A stretch of DNA of 64,000 bases from NCBI GenBank assembly GCA_963932465.1, contig OZ010798.1, forward strand, positions 17,468,981-17,532,980, written 5' to 3'. A program made the translations under genes and the position numbers. This document shows, in pieces, positions 1 through 12,599 of this stretch. Each line of letters starts with the position of its first letter. Position 1 is the first letter of the stretch. This DNA is from Maratus speciosus (Eukaryota > Arthropoda > Arachnida > Araneae > Salticidae). The notes beneath the pieces are model-generated. The model had not been told where the DNA came from, ran no database searches, and saw nothing but the letters and a program-made list of their open reading frames with translations.

Positions 1-2186
1 TTATGTGTTTTTACTATTATGGTAAGTGAAGGGAAAGTTACAAAAAATTAGAAACTTGTTTTAGGAAAATTACTGAGACCAGAAAGGAAATATGATGTAA
101 GTTTATTCAAACTTAAAAGGCTGAACATACGCTTAACTGGAAATTAACTGTTATAATAATCCATCTCCCTTTTTTTAATTTTGAAATGGATGATAACCAG
201 ATAATACTACAAACAAGGCTATTAACTTAAGATTTGATCAGAAAAATGCATTTAGAAGGTTATTTTCTTTAATTACATAACAAGTTTAGATGTTTTTTTT
301 TAATACATAGAAATATAGTTTTAAAGAAAAAAATTATTAGTGAATGTAAATGTAAGGATCACAGTTAAAGTGAATATTTGAGCACCATGAACGGCAGTAT
401 GTTATGGATTCCTACTAATTGATTAAAATTTAATTTTTCAGGGTATTTTCAAGCATTTTTAGTACCATCAACTATGAAGCATCAAGATACTTTGACTGAG
501 TGTTAATGTTGGAGTTATCAAATATATTTTCATCAAATATCAATGTAGATGTTTTAAATTTTACTTTTTAATATTTCTTCTGAAACAAATAAAAGGGGAT
601 AAACTTCTGATGTATCAAACAGATGCTAAATATTCTTACTTTCAAAATAGCACAGATACAAGCATTAATGATATAAAGGGAAAGAACATTTTGTGGCTTT
701 AAATTCAAAGGAAATAGAAGTTTGAAATTTTACAAATTCAAAAAATTCTCACATTTAATTTATGTAATATGGAACAAAGTTGCAAATGACTGATGCTGTC
801 TGTTGTAAACTTTCAGCAAATGTTTTGTTTTTATTTTTGATTAAATATTTTTAGTTGAAGGTTTGCTTATTCATTTTCATTCTTCCTTTTTTGTAAAAAA
901 AAGTAATTCCTTTTCTTTTTATTTGTCTTTATTTATTGTAATTTTATTTGTTAAAATTTTCAGAATAAAATAACTAACTATGCTCAGAATATCTACTAAA
1001 AATTTTGAGTTTTCAAATGTTACACCTCAAAGCACTATTACAATTAAATTTCAAATGCTATCTTTATTTTACACAACATTAAAAAAATTTGTACTTTTTT
1101 ACTAAATTTTGTGGTACTCAAACAATGCTCGTATATAACTTTTTTTGTTTTAAACTTAAAGAAACAGCTCAGTTTAAATTTTTGCACATAACTACAAACA
1201 GCTACTTATACTATTTTTTTGTTTAATATTTTGCTTCAGTCCTTTATGTGTCGTTAATAGTAATAGTTTAACAAATTTGAGAATTGGCTTCATTTTAAAA
1301 ATACCCTTTGTAGCATCATGTTGCATCTTTGCAACATACACCAAAATCAATGTTATTTCCACAATGAGCTTTAAAAGATTATTTTATTGTATCTGCTATC
1401 TTCCAAAACTACAGCTAATTTAAATTGTCAGTAAAATCTCCAGGAAATGTTGATACTGGATTAATTTCTTTATATCAAAGATTAATTTATTAACCTTCGC
1501 AGTTTCACATGATTATTGCTAAAATAAACTTTATGAATTTAGTGAAATTAAAAACGCCTAGGTAATCTAGGAACATTTTTTTTTTCAGAAAGATAATTTT
1601 ATATACTTTACAATTTTAATTAGAAAATGTACAATATTTATGAAAAATGTGTAATTTTCTCATGTTGGAGTTTTTTTAAATCAGAGGTTTTGCAATATAA
1701 AGAATTAAGAGAAATAATTTGAAATATAGTCAAACATGAGAAAGGAAAAATTATGAGAGATTGCACATTCGTTTTTTTTTCACTTTGGTGCGAGAATAGT
1801 GTTGTAGTCATGATTTGCGTGTGTGTGAGGAAACACAATAACACCTAAACAGTTATTTTGACTAAGCTCTTGTTGGGTGAATATGCTACAGTCAGCGTAA
1901 GAACTGTACAGATTTTTGTAAAAATCGGCCGACATATTAAATATTTAATCCTTTCTTTAAAGTATTTTGTGATTGATTCTGTAGGGTGACGAATAATTTG
2001 TCACTGTAATCAAGTATTAGTATCACAGAGGTGATGTCTCCAGCTTCAAAAGAGGAGGTGAATCTTTGAATTCAGTTGATACCATTTTCTCAAACATTTA
2101 TAGAAATTCCTTTTTTATTGTCTTTTGGGAGGATTACACTAGTCTTTGTAAATTTGAGCTGAGTTACCCCAGATTTGTTTAAAGCT
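1..2186. other. AT-rich stretch with no recognised gene
   Basis: I see no splice-flanked conserved exon, RNA gene or bounded mobile element here. The sequence is strongly AT-rich with short T and A runs. The only long-ish minus-strand frame (1638-1844) has low-complexity composition and no recognisable motif. It could be intron or intergenic DNA. Confidence 0.6.
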
Positions 2187-2194
2187 TTTCAATC

Positions 2195-2769
2195 CAGGGC
2201 CGAAACTAAGGGGGGGGGGGGGCAGACGGGATATGTGCCCCGGGCGCCAGAGTTAAGGGACGCCAAGTGAAAGATTATACCTTTGGAATCGATCATTTTG
2301 CAAATATATATATATATATATATTATGGCCATTTTTTCCCCATTCTGACCAGAAAATCAGAGTTCAAACTTTTTACGACTGCTCTTTCATCTTCACCTAA
2401 CACCTCATTTATATTGGCTGTTTCATAATAATGAAAGCCATCAGTCCATTAGAAGAAAATAACTCGGTTAAAGCGGAAACTCGGTTAAGTGGGACTCGGA
2501 TAATCGGAACTCTACTGTATAAGCAAACATTGTAAATAGCCGGTAATACATGCGAATTCTTTTATGTGAACGAACTATAATTGCAACAAACGTCACATTC
2601 AATTTACGTTGTTCAGTATTACATATTTTATGATTACACATTTTAAAATAAGTCGGAAATAAGAAAATTAGTAAAACTCTCTTTGTAAATATACTTTGAG
2701 GAAGAAGGGGGGGGGGGGCGCCAAAATTCATGTTTGCCCTGGGCGCAAAAAAGGCTAGTTTCGGCCCTG
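2195..2769. mobile_element. hAT-type non-autonomous element with perfect 8-bp TSD
   Basis: The left end reads CAGGGCCGAAACTA and the right end is its reverse complement (TAGTTTCGGCCCTG). Both are followed inward by a G-run (2211-2222 and 2709-2718) and a GC-rich block. The identical octamer TTTCAATC lies directly outside each end (2187-2194 and 2770-2777). An 8-bp duplication with CAG...CTG ends is the hallmark of the hAT superfamily. No transposase is visible in the 575 bp, so it is a MITE-like or internally deleted copy. It carries a (TA)n tract near 2307-2325 and a pogo-like terminus near 2462-2517. Confidence 0.9.
2462..2517. mobile_element. pogo/Tigger-like terminus nested in the hAT element
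   Basis: Read on the minus strand, this begins CAGTAGAGTTCCGATTATCC next to a TA dinucleotide (2518-2519). This is the typical form of pogo/Tigger ends (CAGTARARYCTC-like, with alternating purine-rich blocks). Only one end is evident, so this is a truncated copy or one that lost its partner end. Confidence 0.55.
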
Positions 2770-2777
2770 TTTCAATC

Positions 2778-4080
2778 TCATCATCGAATTTTTCAGTGTT
2801 GAACTGTAAAGAATTTCATTGATTTGACAAAGCCATAGTATTTGAAACACAGGGTCTAAAAATAATAAATAAACTAAGAATTACATTCAATCAATATTTT
2901 AATCATTATCGGAACACACACACACACTCATATATATGCAGAGGATGTCAGGATAAAAACTACCAATAAGAAAATCGAATAACTTAATAATACATGTATC
3001 AGAAAATGTACATTTTTTTTCTTTTTTTTTAAGGATAAAATTCTATACTTTGTTTCTTTGTATTTGAAATCATAATACAAAAAAAAGTTGCAATTACAAT
3101 TAAAATAATAGTTGATTAAATACGTGAAATGATGAATTTTTTTGAGAATCTTCAGTTATTTTATTTTTTAATTTCTTAATAAATAAAAACCCAAATCCAA
3201 ATTTCTCTATTAAATTTTCATTTATCGGTAAGAAAAATATATTGCATTAAAACTAAGTTCTCATGTCTGATCGAATATATTTATGTTTCTTTATACTCTA
3301 TTAAGATTTTGAATCTTAAATAAAGTAATAAAAATAAACTAACTGCTGTGACTATTTCTAGACCATATCGGCTGAAGTTCTACATAATAATTAAAATGCG
3401 CCCTGGGATGCTGAGCAGTAAAATATGCATTATCGCTTGCACTGGTGTTCTTAATCTCCATTCTGAAATTATCACACGTTTATCAGGTGAAAGATAAAAA
3501 TTTCAACTGCAATAATTTAAGTGATTTAAACACTCTTTATTTAATTAAAAGTGTTTTCCGTCCCCCATCTAAAAATAAAGTTTGTCATTACGAAAGAGAA
3601 GCAGAAATTCTCAGGAATAAAATAGTAAGCATTTAATATAACATAAAAAATAATAAATACTTTTAAAAATGTCACATGTTAAAAAAATAAACACGTTTAA
3701 CTTAATATGTATTATTCTTATCTATATTTTACTTACATTGTGTATATAATTATATACTGAGAGATACATACATAAATACATAATAAAAACCCATAAATAA
3801 ATGCTATATACTTATATATATATATTTTTTTAATTTTATACATTTATTATATATGTAAAATCAAAACATAACGTTACATTATACACGTTAATGTTATATA
3901 TATCTTAAAACACATAAAGTATGCTAAATGCAAAAAATTACACAAAAAACACATATGGATAAAATCCATTCCTTTAGTAAAAAAAAAAAAAAAAAAAAAC
4001 CCAAAGGCTGAAGATTGCAACAACCACATCGATAAATTTATCATTAAAAAAACAGGATATGGAACTGTTTCCATTGTCTC
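2778..4080. other. AT-rich stretch, simple repeats only
   Basis: The stretch contains a short CA tract (about 2917-2928), TA-rich runs near 3815-3830 and an A18-type run near 3980-3998. I find no gene or bounded element. Short open frames here, such as 3445-3636, have no recognisable domain. Confidence 0.55.
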
Positions 4081-4082
4081 TA

Positions 4083-4234
4083 AGGCAGATCGCACACTGA
4101 GCAGACAAGAGACAAAAAGGCATGAGTCAAGAGACATTTCACATTGCTAACAAAGGAAAAACCGGTTTGAACACTAGAATTTGTTTCCTGTCTTACGCTT
4201 TTGTCACCTTGTCTGCTCAGTGTGCGATCTGCCT
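4083..4234. repeat. Foldback: 27-bp perfect inverted repeat
   Basis: Positions 4083-4109 (AGGCAGATCGCACACTGAGC onward) are the exact reverse complement of 4208-4234, with about 98 bases between. The right arm belongs to the first unit of the tandem duplication that starts at about 4156. The left arm therefore shows that an inverted partial copy of the same sequence sits immediately upstream. Confidence 0.85.
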
Positions 4235-5127
4235 AAGTGACTATTAATATTGAGGACGTATAATCTGATGCACTTTAAAATTTTTAGGTAAATATGGGTT
4301 GTATATTGACTTTATGGACTTATTAATTGACTTCTACTGTTCTGCATTGCTTCCATGGGCTAATATAAAAAGCTCCTGGCTCTGAGAGTTCTTCTGTAAA
4401 AAGTTTCAGTTCTGTATCTGTCGTGTATACATGACAACACAAACACATCCTAAAAGCATCCGAAAGATGTCACATTCAGGACAAGATGATATCCTGTGGA
4501 CCGATGAATTGGTCCTGTCGACAGTTACAGAACATCCCCTGGGTTTCAAAATGTCACACCTGTCAACGTCCTATGGATGTCATTTCATGACACCTTTCGG
4601 ACGGTTATAGGACACTTGCATTATACCCTCTGGATGCTCTTGAAAAACCGGTTTGAACACTAGAATTTGTTTCCTGTCTTACGCTTTTGTCACCTTGTCT
4701 GCACAGTGTGCGATCTGCCTAAGTGACTATTAATATTGAGGGCGTATAATCTGCTGCATTTTAAAATTTTTAGGTAAATATGGGTTGTGTATTGACTTTA
4801 TGGACTTATTAATTGACTTCTACTGTTCTGCATTGCTTCTATGGGCTAATATAAAAAGCTCCTGGCTCTGAGAGTTCTTCTGTAAAAATTTTCAGTTCTG
4901 CTTCTGTATCTGTCATGTATACATAACAACACAAACACATCCTAAAAGCATCCGAAAAATGTCACATTCTGGACAAGCTGATATCCTGTGGACCGATGAA
5001 TTGGTCCTGTCGACAGTTACAGAACATACCCTGGGTTTCAAAATGTCACACCTGTCAACGTCCTATGGATGTCATTTCATGACACCTTTCGGACGGTTAT
5101 AGGATACTTGCATTATACCCTCTGGAT
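4156..5127. repeat. 486-bp tandem duplication, two copies
   Basis: Unit 1 begins GAAAAACCGGTTTGAACACT at 4156 and unit 2 begins with the same sequence at 4642. The two copies align nearly base for base. They differ by scattered substitutions and a 6-base insertion in unit 2 within the CTTCTGTATCTG segment (near 4900). Each unit contains internal short echoes of the type GTCCTGTGGAC / GTCAACGTCC. The high identity points to a recent duplication. I recognise no coding content. Confidence 0.9.
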
Positions 5128-5300
5128 GGTCCTAATAACATCCTAAGAGCATCCAATTAATGTCATATTCATAATAAGCTGATATCCTGCGGATGAGTGA
5201 ATTCGTCTTGTAGACAGTTCTTAGACATCCTGTGGGTGTCGAAATGTCACACCTGTCAACATCCTGTGGACGACTTTTTATGATGGCCTGATGATGAGTG
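5128..5300. repeat. Third, diverged partial copy of the tandem unit
   Basis: This segment follows unit 2 directly. It aligns with the back half of the unit (ATCCTAAGAGCATCC, GATATCCTG, GTCACACCTGTCAAC) but is clearly more diverged than units 1 and 2. The arrangement suggests an old tandem array of which one unit was recently re-amplified. Confidence 0.65.
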
Positions 5301-5366
5301 CAGATAACCTCTAGATGGCTTAATGAATATTATGCCTACAATTTGCATTTTTGAAATTCATATGAT

Positions 5367-5430
5367 GACAATACATTGATGTATTGTCAGTTTTCAGTGA
5401 CAATACATTGATGTATTGTCACTGAAAACT
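5367..5430. repeat. 42-bp near-perfect palindrome preceded by a 22-bp half copy
   Basis: Positions 5389-5430 read AGTTTTCAGTGACAATACAT, then TG, then the exact reverse complement of the first 20 bases. The preceding 22 bases (5367-5388) repeat the palindrome core GACAATACATTGATGTATTG. Such a structure can be two fused transposon ends or a cruciform-prone target. No element is identified. Confidence 0.8.
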
Positions 5431-8316
5431 TTTTTTTACTTAATAAACCATCTAGTTTAAGATATCAGTTTGGTGCCAATCGACAACACTGGGCTTTAAT
5501 TGAAAAAATAATAAATGCATGAATTTTAAGAACTATGATAAGAAACAAATTTTACTTGCTCACTGCAGAACAAAATAGGATATTTCGCAAGCTTCCAAAC
5601 AAAACAAAAAGCACATGCAGCAACAATTGAAAAAATAAATCTATCTTGATTCTTAAACAGCACTAGTGCTGCACATCTACATGTTGATAATTGATTTAAT
5701 AATATTTTCAGTATGTATTTTATTGGAAACATTAGACATTAGAGCTTCAATATTATTCTAATATTACGTCAGAAAACAAAATTGGGTAACACGCGGCATT
5801 TAAGGGTTAAATTAGAAAACCTATGGAATAAAAATTTGTTTGTCCATAATCTATAGTTTATATTTTTTAAATTAATAATACAAACTTATAGTAATGTCGG
5901 ATTTAACACAAAAAAAACCAGTTTCATCAAGTAAAAGAAATGATTGGTTTGATAAAATAAAAGTATAGGGCAGAAGATTTCATTGTAAATATGAAAACTC
6001 AGATATAGCCAGCAGAAATTTCACAAAATCACAAAACGTTTCTAGGATTTTCTAATTCGTAACACACATGTGCTCCATTCTTTTACAGCAGCAAGATGAA
6101 GCAACTCAAAGACATTACAATTTTTGCAGTCCATCTCAAAAGATGTGGTTTTTCCTTTTTGAGTGTTTGAACACAACATAAATAAATAAAAAAGGAATGA
6201 AACTTATAAACAACAGTACTTACAAATCTGGTTATATTATTTATAATATATTACATTTAATATATAATAATTGATATATTTGTTACAATATGTTGCATAT
6301 AACATGGAGGAGAAATTGTTAATAAAACTGGAGAAATTAAAAATATGACAAGCTCTTTCACTTTCAATCTCCAATCCCTTTTAACAAATCAAAAGCAAAA
6401 TTTTATGTCTGTTTCCCTAATGGATAATGATAAAATCCATATATTTTCAATTGTGATGAAAATGAGAAACACAACTACAGTGTAAAGAGCTTTTAATGAC
6501 TGCTTTACTCCTGCTTTTGAAGGTGAAGAATTTTGGTATCATGGTAATCCCAAGCCAGTATTTTTAAAATACATTTTTCTGGAATTACTGTTATTTCACC
6601 CATAAGCAAAAGATTAAACTTGTTTATTGCACGAGTGAGGTTATAACAAACAAATGTTGTGGTCCCTTCATCTTCACTCTAATAGAGTTTACACTAGATT
6701 GTTAATATTCACTAGGTAATAAAAAAAAACCCCACATGCAACTATATATGAAACGTTAAGATTATTTTTTTATGGAAAAATACATCAATTTATTATTTAA
6801 TCGATAGAAAAAAAGTTACTGCTTTTTATGTAACAACAGTAAGAAGGTAATACTAAACATACATAAATAGGTAGCTTGTTGTATGTTTTTTGTTTATTTC
6901 AAGCAATAATTTGAATTCTCATGATTTAACTCAAATTTTACGTATATTAGTTTCTGAAAATTATTTTTACAGAAATGCAGAGATTCATATACAATTAAGG
7001 AATACAGACATCAGCACTCAGAAATGACACAGATTTATACACAAAATCACGTTGAAGTAATCATAATTAAACTAAAAAATAAAATAAAAAGTCTGCAGTA
7101 GAAAGAACCAATTTATGTGAGTTTAAAATGCACAACATACGAATTTACAACACTGAAACACACAAATTACGCCACAATTACATCAAACCACATATGGCTG
7201 CTTCAAGGATGATTTTTAATAATGTGGTAAAATAAATAAGTAAATAAAATAAAATAAAAAATATTAAAAATGGAATTGAAGAACCCTTCTGCTATAACCC
7301 GAAGTACTGGCTAATGAATTGATGAAGTGGCAAAATTACACTATTATATAACCAAAAGAAAATATGTATCTGACAGAAAACACTGAAAAATTGGTAACGC
7401 TATGCAGGATCCTACCGCACAATGGAGAAAAAACGGGGTGCATTGACCAAGGAAGTAGTCTATTTATGTTTGTGATAGGCTTCATAAAATTCTAGATAAC
7501 AAACTTAATTGCATATTTTAATATAGCCTTAGAAAAAATAAATTACGGATTGGAATTCCAACAATACTTAGATGTAGTAGATTTATTCGATTCCTGCCTT
7601 TCTAACATAATTCTCGCATTCTCTCAACCTAAAACAAAGTGCACGTTTCGTCTGAAAAAAATTCTATTAAGGGGCAAAGGGACAGGCTTGTCGCGTCGAA
7701 TTTTTCCGACAGATGGCTCTGATTGCAACAGGGTATCGGAAATTTGGCGAAATGAGATTTTTAAGGAAGAGAAAAAGATAAAAAAATAAAGCGCTTTCGC
7801 GCCAACCTCTGGTAATCTTATCACTCAGTGGAGGCGGAGTTTATTCCCTACCAGCTGTATGACGTGACTAGGATCTCCAATCATGTACCTCTTGGAAGGA
7901 AAAAGATGCTTTGCTTTGTACAATGACATTTTTTCGGGAACTTACAAATTAACTTCGAGAAGGCTCAAGGTTCAGGCAAGCACAGATTAACACTAGAAAG
8001 ACGAGAATTTTACTCAAATTTTAGAAAAATATTTCACACCAGAATGTTTATTTTAAATTATTAACTTATCCATTTAACTAGTTTTTCTTTGCATCTTTTA
8101 AACTAGTTTTATAAAAAAAAATCCTGGTTCAAACCGAGATATATTCATGTGGTAGCAGTCAAAATGACTGCTCGCAGGCTTTCTAGTGTTAAAAACGGTA
8201 TACAAATTACTGGAGCGTGGATCTTTTAAAGAGGTCCGATTTTTTAAATAAAATAGCACGAGCACCTTTTTTTATTTTGTATAAAATTTTCTTTTTCAGC
8301 AGGGGGGGGGGGGGGT
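5431..8316. other. AT-rich stretch with no recognised gene
   Basis: No element ends or conserved exons could be assigned. The segment around 7640-7930 is less AT-rich than its surroundings and may be an unclassified repeat remnant. The short open frames there (for example 7550-7789) show no motif that I recognise. Confidence 0.5.
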
Positions 8317-9866
8317 TAGACGTCTGCACGAGGCGGAATTTTCTGGCCCGGTGCAAAAATAAAAATATCAGACTCGACTCAATTTCCACCAAAAATGCCG
8401 ATTTTTCTTAACATACAGTTGAAATTCTTTTCTGGAATACTTCATAAATATTCATGGAAAATTTTAACAGTATATTTGAGAATTTAGATTACTATATGTT
8501 CGCGAGCTAGAACATACATAATCGTAGCAGTAACAAACACTTAGACTCATTAGACTCTTAAATTTAAGTTTAGATTCCTTAATATCATTAATATGTTCAG
8601 AACGAAAGAAAAAAGATGGTTAAAAACATCATAGCTTTTGAAGCTGTATATATATATATATATTTTAAGAGATTTTTGAAATATTTCTCTGTAATTTATT
8701 AAGGTATATTTCCAAATTTCCCGTTACCAAAAGTTGATTATTACTACTATCCTTTTTTCTACACAAATTACTTTCCCGAGGAGGCTACTTCAGTCATCTG
8801 AAAAGACCTGCTCGCTAATGTTAATTCAATGGGCGAAATTTTTTTTAAGAGGCTACTTCAGTCAAACGAATAGACTCGTTCGCTAATGATAATCCTATGA
8901 AAGAAATTTATAAAGATATCTCAGTCGCATTTCAATATTTTAAAAAGATTTTTTTTTTTTGAATTGGATAACTGAGCTCGGTCTGTATGCAGGCCATTTT
9001 TTACTTTTTCGATTTTGATTGCAGATTTTTTTTTATAAGGATGCTTTTACTTTCGAAACCAGTTTCGAAAATGAAAGTGTCCTCAATAAAAATACCTATA
9101 AACAAAATGGAAAAAGTAAACAACGGCCTTTGTACAGATCGATCTCAACTATTTCATGCAAAAAAAAATCATTTAAAAACAACTGAAATGTGACCGAACC
9201 GAGATATCTTTATAAATGTCTTCCATAGGATTAGCGTTAATGAATGGGTCTTTTCGCTTGACTGCATTGTTATCTCTATTATATGACTATGATGTTATAT
9301 GACTGTTGCGTTCTCTTTTGCATTGCAATATTTTTAGCAGATTTTTTTGCATTGCAAAGCTGGGGGTCGATCGCTATAAAGACTTTTTTTTTTTTTACTT
9401 TTTAGATTTTTTTTTGCAGATTTTCTTTATTTCCTCTTACTTTCTTATTCTTTATTATTTTATTTATATTTTATTTTTCTTTCATTTTCTAAACCGGTTC
9501 CGAAAGTGAAGTAGAATATTGAAATGCAAATGAGATATCTTAAAAAATTTTCCCCATAAGATTAACATTAACGAACGGGTGCCTTTCGCACGATTGGAGT
9601 AACTTCTTAAGTCTACTACCGGCCCTCGTATTTTATCGGCTTAATTTCTATATCTGGTACATCGGCCCATTTAAGATTTAATCTTTTTATGGACATGGAC
9701 CGGGGCCTAAGAAAAAAATAAACGGCCGGGCCCGTAATTTTGGATTCTGCCCGATTTTTTTTGTGCTGCCCGGTCCGGTCCGTTAAAACAATCGTCTTCA
9801 ATCTGCCGGCTCGTTAGAAATTTTGACTTTACTTTGCCGACCGGGTACGGGCCATGCAGATCTCTA
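8317..9866. mobile_element. Foldback element with TAGAGGTCTGCACGGGCC-type ends (copy 1)
   Basis: The left end reads TAGACGTCTGCACGAGGCGG. The right end, reversed, reads TAGAGATCTGCATGGCCCGT. Both are variants of the ends seen at 33452-34369. The right flank is full of CCGG/GGCCC blocks (9617-9850). The interior is organised as nested inverted repeats. Positions 8849-8933 (GAGGCTACTTCAGTCAAACG...) pair with 9186-9268, and 8777-8848 pair with 9530-9602. No transposase is visible. A class II (possibly hAT) foldback element is the best guess. The 8-bp TSD is not clear because the left flank is a G-run. Confidence 0.65.
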
Positions 9867-12007
9867 GAAGGGGGCATTTCAAGAGTTTCCGTTATGGGGC
9901 AAAGTTTTCTTTGAGCTGCAAGCTATGAAGTAACGTGCGGCATTGCGTGAACCATCCACAAAGTAGTAAAATCCCGCATAATAAGAAATGCTGTGCTCTA
10001 TTTTACCTTCCTTAAATTATTTCATGAACACTTTTTAATTTCCATGGAAGTTATATATATATTTTTTCTTTTGCGGAATTTCGTAAAATTAATTCGTGAA
10101 TTGGTCGCGGAAAAGACCGCGAGTTTCTACAAACAATAATGGGAAAATACCGTGAATTTTGCCAAGATCGCAGAAACAAATTTCTCAAACGGTCGCAAAA
10201 AAAAAAAAAAAAAAAATTCGTCTGTCAACCGCAGAGAAAATAAATTAAATAAATAATGTATAAAAATGCTAGTTTACAAAATCATTCCCTGTTTCTGATA
10301 TAAACAAAGTTTTAAGTAATCAATTAAAAGAATATACAATTAGATGGCTTTGGTAGAAATAAGACAGACATGCTTACATAATTATCTGCTCTATATATTT
10401 ATTTACACTTCAACACTCGGCTAAAAACATACTAAAATAATTTTTCTGTATATAATCAACACGTACTCAAAACTCAAAGTTTGACTCCATTCTCTGAAAA
10501 TTATGTTTCAGTTATTTTCCGCTTTTATGTAAAAGCGGAAAAATAGTTCGATTACAGTTTTGAACAAGAGCACTTGCCAGTCTGATACGTTTACGAACAA
10601 AAATTTGTCAGAAAGTAGCCAGTTTACATTTGAGTCTTCATTTTTTTTTTCAGTTTTATATAATTATATATTAATAAACAATTTGAAAAGACATAATGAG
10701 GTAAAATCCATTTTCAACATTTGCTAAAGGTTTACATAAGTTACAAAAGTTAAGCAAAAGTATGTTGTAAAGATTTACATATGTTTAAAAATCCATACCA
10801 CTCAAAATTAGGTAACATATAAAAATGTGTAAGATATAAAAATGTATCCAACAGTGGAAAACTCACTTCCAGCAATTATGGATTTTAATCAGTTCCTGTG
10901 CCTGTAAGCAAATTTCGTGTCTCTCTGTAAAGGAACGATAATTGCGATAGAAAATAATCTATAGAAAATGTTTTGTGTACTCCAGTAAGTTTCATTATGT
11001 TTGATGTATCATAACATTATTAAAATGCAGTGCAAACGTTTTTTCCTCATAGATCATAATGTAAAAGAATTCTTTTGTGTGTATCTGTAAACGAACCACA
11101 AATTCTACTCACTTCTTTTTTTACTACCGAACATTCTATAAAAATCCTCAGTAACATAAAAATTTTATGGCAATCCGAGTACTATCTTTACCAGAGTTTG
11201 AGCATGGCAGGTGTTTGGAAAGTTTTAAAATGCATGCGTATTCAGAAATGTTTAAAAATCTGTCACAATTTAAGAATAATTTTTTATATGAGTATGATCT
11301 GTTTATTTATTATGCATTCATTTAGTACTCATGTAACAAGTCCAAGATATAGTTATATACTCTTGGAAGTTGTATTATTAACATGATTTGATATATTTAG
11401 ATTATAATTCAGTTGTCATTTTCACCAGAGCTATAAGGTTTAATGTCGTCGGGATGTTGTTTCAATAGGTTAATGTACTACAATATTCAAGTAAGTTGTA
11501 TAAAGCAGGTGTGCTTTCTTAACTCAACTAATTAAAAATAAATGTAAACAATTTATATATTGATATCTTTTCAAAAACATTTTTAAGACAAGCCCGTAGC
11601 TGGAGGGGGTAGAAACAGTATTAGTCAGTGTTCGTGCTGGAAATATTTTTAACCGCCATAGCATGTTGACTCAAAATCATTGTTCTCTCAAAATTCCCCA
11701 ACCTGACCAGACAAATATCAGGAAAGAGAATACAGCCTTAGGCATTTCTTACTTTGTGGAGATTTGCCCCTCGCCAAGAAACCTCTGAAACTAATTAGTT
11801 GATATCAGAGCAGGGATCCCACACGGATACAAGTTTCCTTTTCCTCCCCAATCCCAGTGATGATTTCAGCTGGATAGAAAGATTTCAGTTTGTCTTTCTC
11901 TACACCAGACCTGTTCCCAAAGGTGTGTATACCGTTGTATCACTGCCTTTTTACAGTGAAAAGATATGCTTATCAGTAAAACGCTTTTTCGTCTCTGATA
12001 ACAAATA
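9867..12007. other. AT-rich stretch with degraded repeat remnants
   Basis: Apart from the small monomer array at 10060-10245, I see nothing firm. A CAAGCCCGTAGCTGGAGGGG motif near 11588 resembles the 5' ends of hAT-like elements but has no matching 3' end. The open frames at 11075-11386 and 11799-12095 have no recognisable domain. Confidence 0.5.
10060..10245. repeat. Short remnant of the GAATTGGTCGCGG-type monomer array
   Basis: Several imperfect units of the form AATTCGTGAATTGGTCGCGG, AAAGACCGCGAG and CCGTGAATTTTGCCAAGATCGCAG occur, separated by A-runs. They match the variant monomers at 41.99-42.75 kb (AATTCGTCAATCGGTCG). This is an isolated few-unit copy. Confidence 0.6.
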
Positions 12008-12095
12008 CAGTAAAACCTCCCTAAAACACCCACGTTCCGTTCCAATAAAAATGGGTTTCTCCGAGAGGTGGTCTGTTAATGGAGGTCATGTTTAA
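12008..12095. mobile_element. Tigger/pogo-type terminal segment
   Basis: It starts TA|CAGTAAAACCTCCCTAAAAC and continues with GAGAGGTGGTCTGTTAATGG. This is the usual arrangement of pogo/Tigger ends (CAGTAAAACCTCTCTTAACGGAC-like). The partner end was not found nearby, so I treat it as a solo end. Confidence 0.6.
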
Positions 12096-12374
12096 TTTTA
12101 GATTTTAATTGTTGAAAATAGGTAACGATTAATGTTACTAAAAATTATTTTTCACATTAGGAAAAAATATAAAAATATAAGTATCAAAACAAAAGTTAAT
12201 TACATACGTTAATTACTGCAGAGTTTAAAAAATGAATACATTGACATTTGCTTTGATTTTACAATTTTATCTTCTATAACTTTTAATTCGAAGTTCAGTA
12301 CAAGGGCGGATCTAAAGAGTCCTCAAAAGTGTGGGGGGGGGGGGGGAGCGATTTTGGAAATTTGGAGACTCCAA
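12096..12374. other. AT-rich spacer with a possible solo hAT-like end
   Basis: At 12301 the sequence CAAGGGCGGATCTAAAGAG followed by a G14-type run (12333-12346) resembles the 5' end of hAT-like MITEs, such as the one at 2195. No matching right end or 8-bp duplication was found. Otherwise nothing is recognised. Confidence 0.35.
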
Positions 12375-12562
12375 TCTGATGCGCGGGTCGTGTTACTTCT
12401 ACTTTTTCTTGCGGGTCGGATGTGGGTCCGGTTGACTTCTATTTTTTGCTGCTGGTCGGGTTAACTTATACTTTTTTGCTGTGGGTCGCGTTTGAGTCCG
12501 GTTGACTGCTACATTTTGCTGCGGGTCGGGTTAACATCTACCTTTTTGCTGCGGATCGGGTT
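12375..12562. repeat. Tandem repeat built on GCGGGTCGGGTT / CTTCTACTTTTTGCT
   Basis: A ~32-base module, roughly TTTTTGCTGCGGGTCGGGTT plus GACTTCTAC, recurs about five to six times with substitutions. It reappears downstream of the SINE at 12806-12885 and at 13612-13690. The SINE-like segment therefore seems to interrupt it. This may be the subterminal repeat block of a class II element. Similar CGGGTCGGGTT blocks are at 18595-18745. Confidence 0.7.
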
Positions 12563-12599
12563 TAGGTTGATTGATGGGTTGATTTTTGACGGCCGATTA

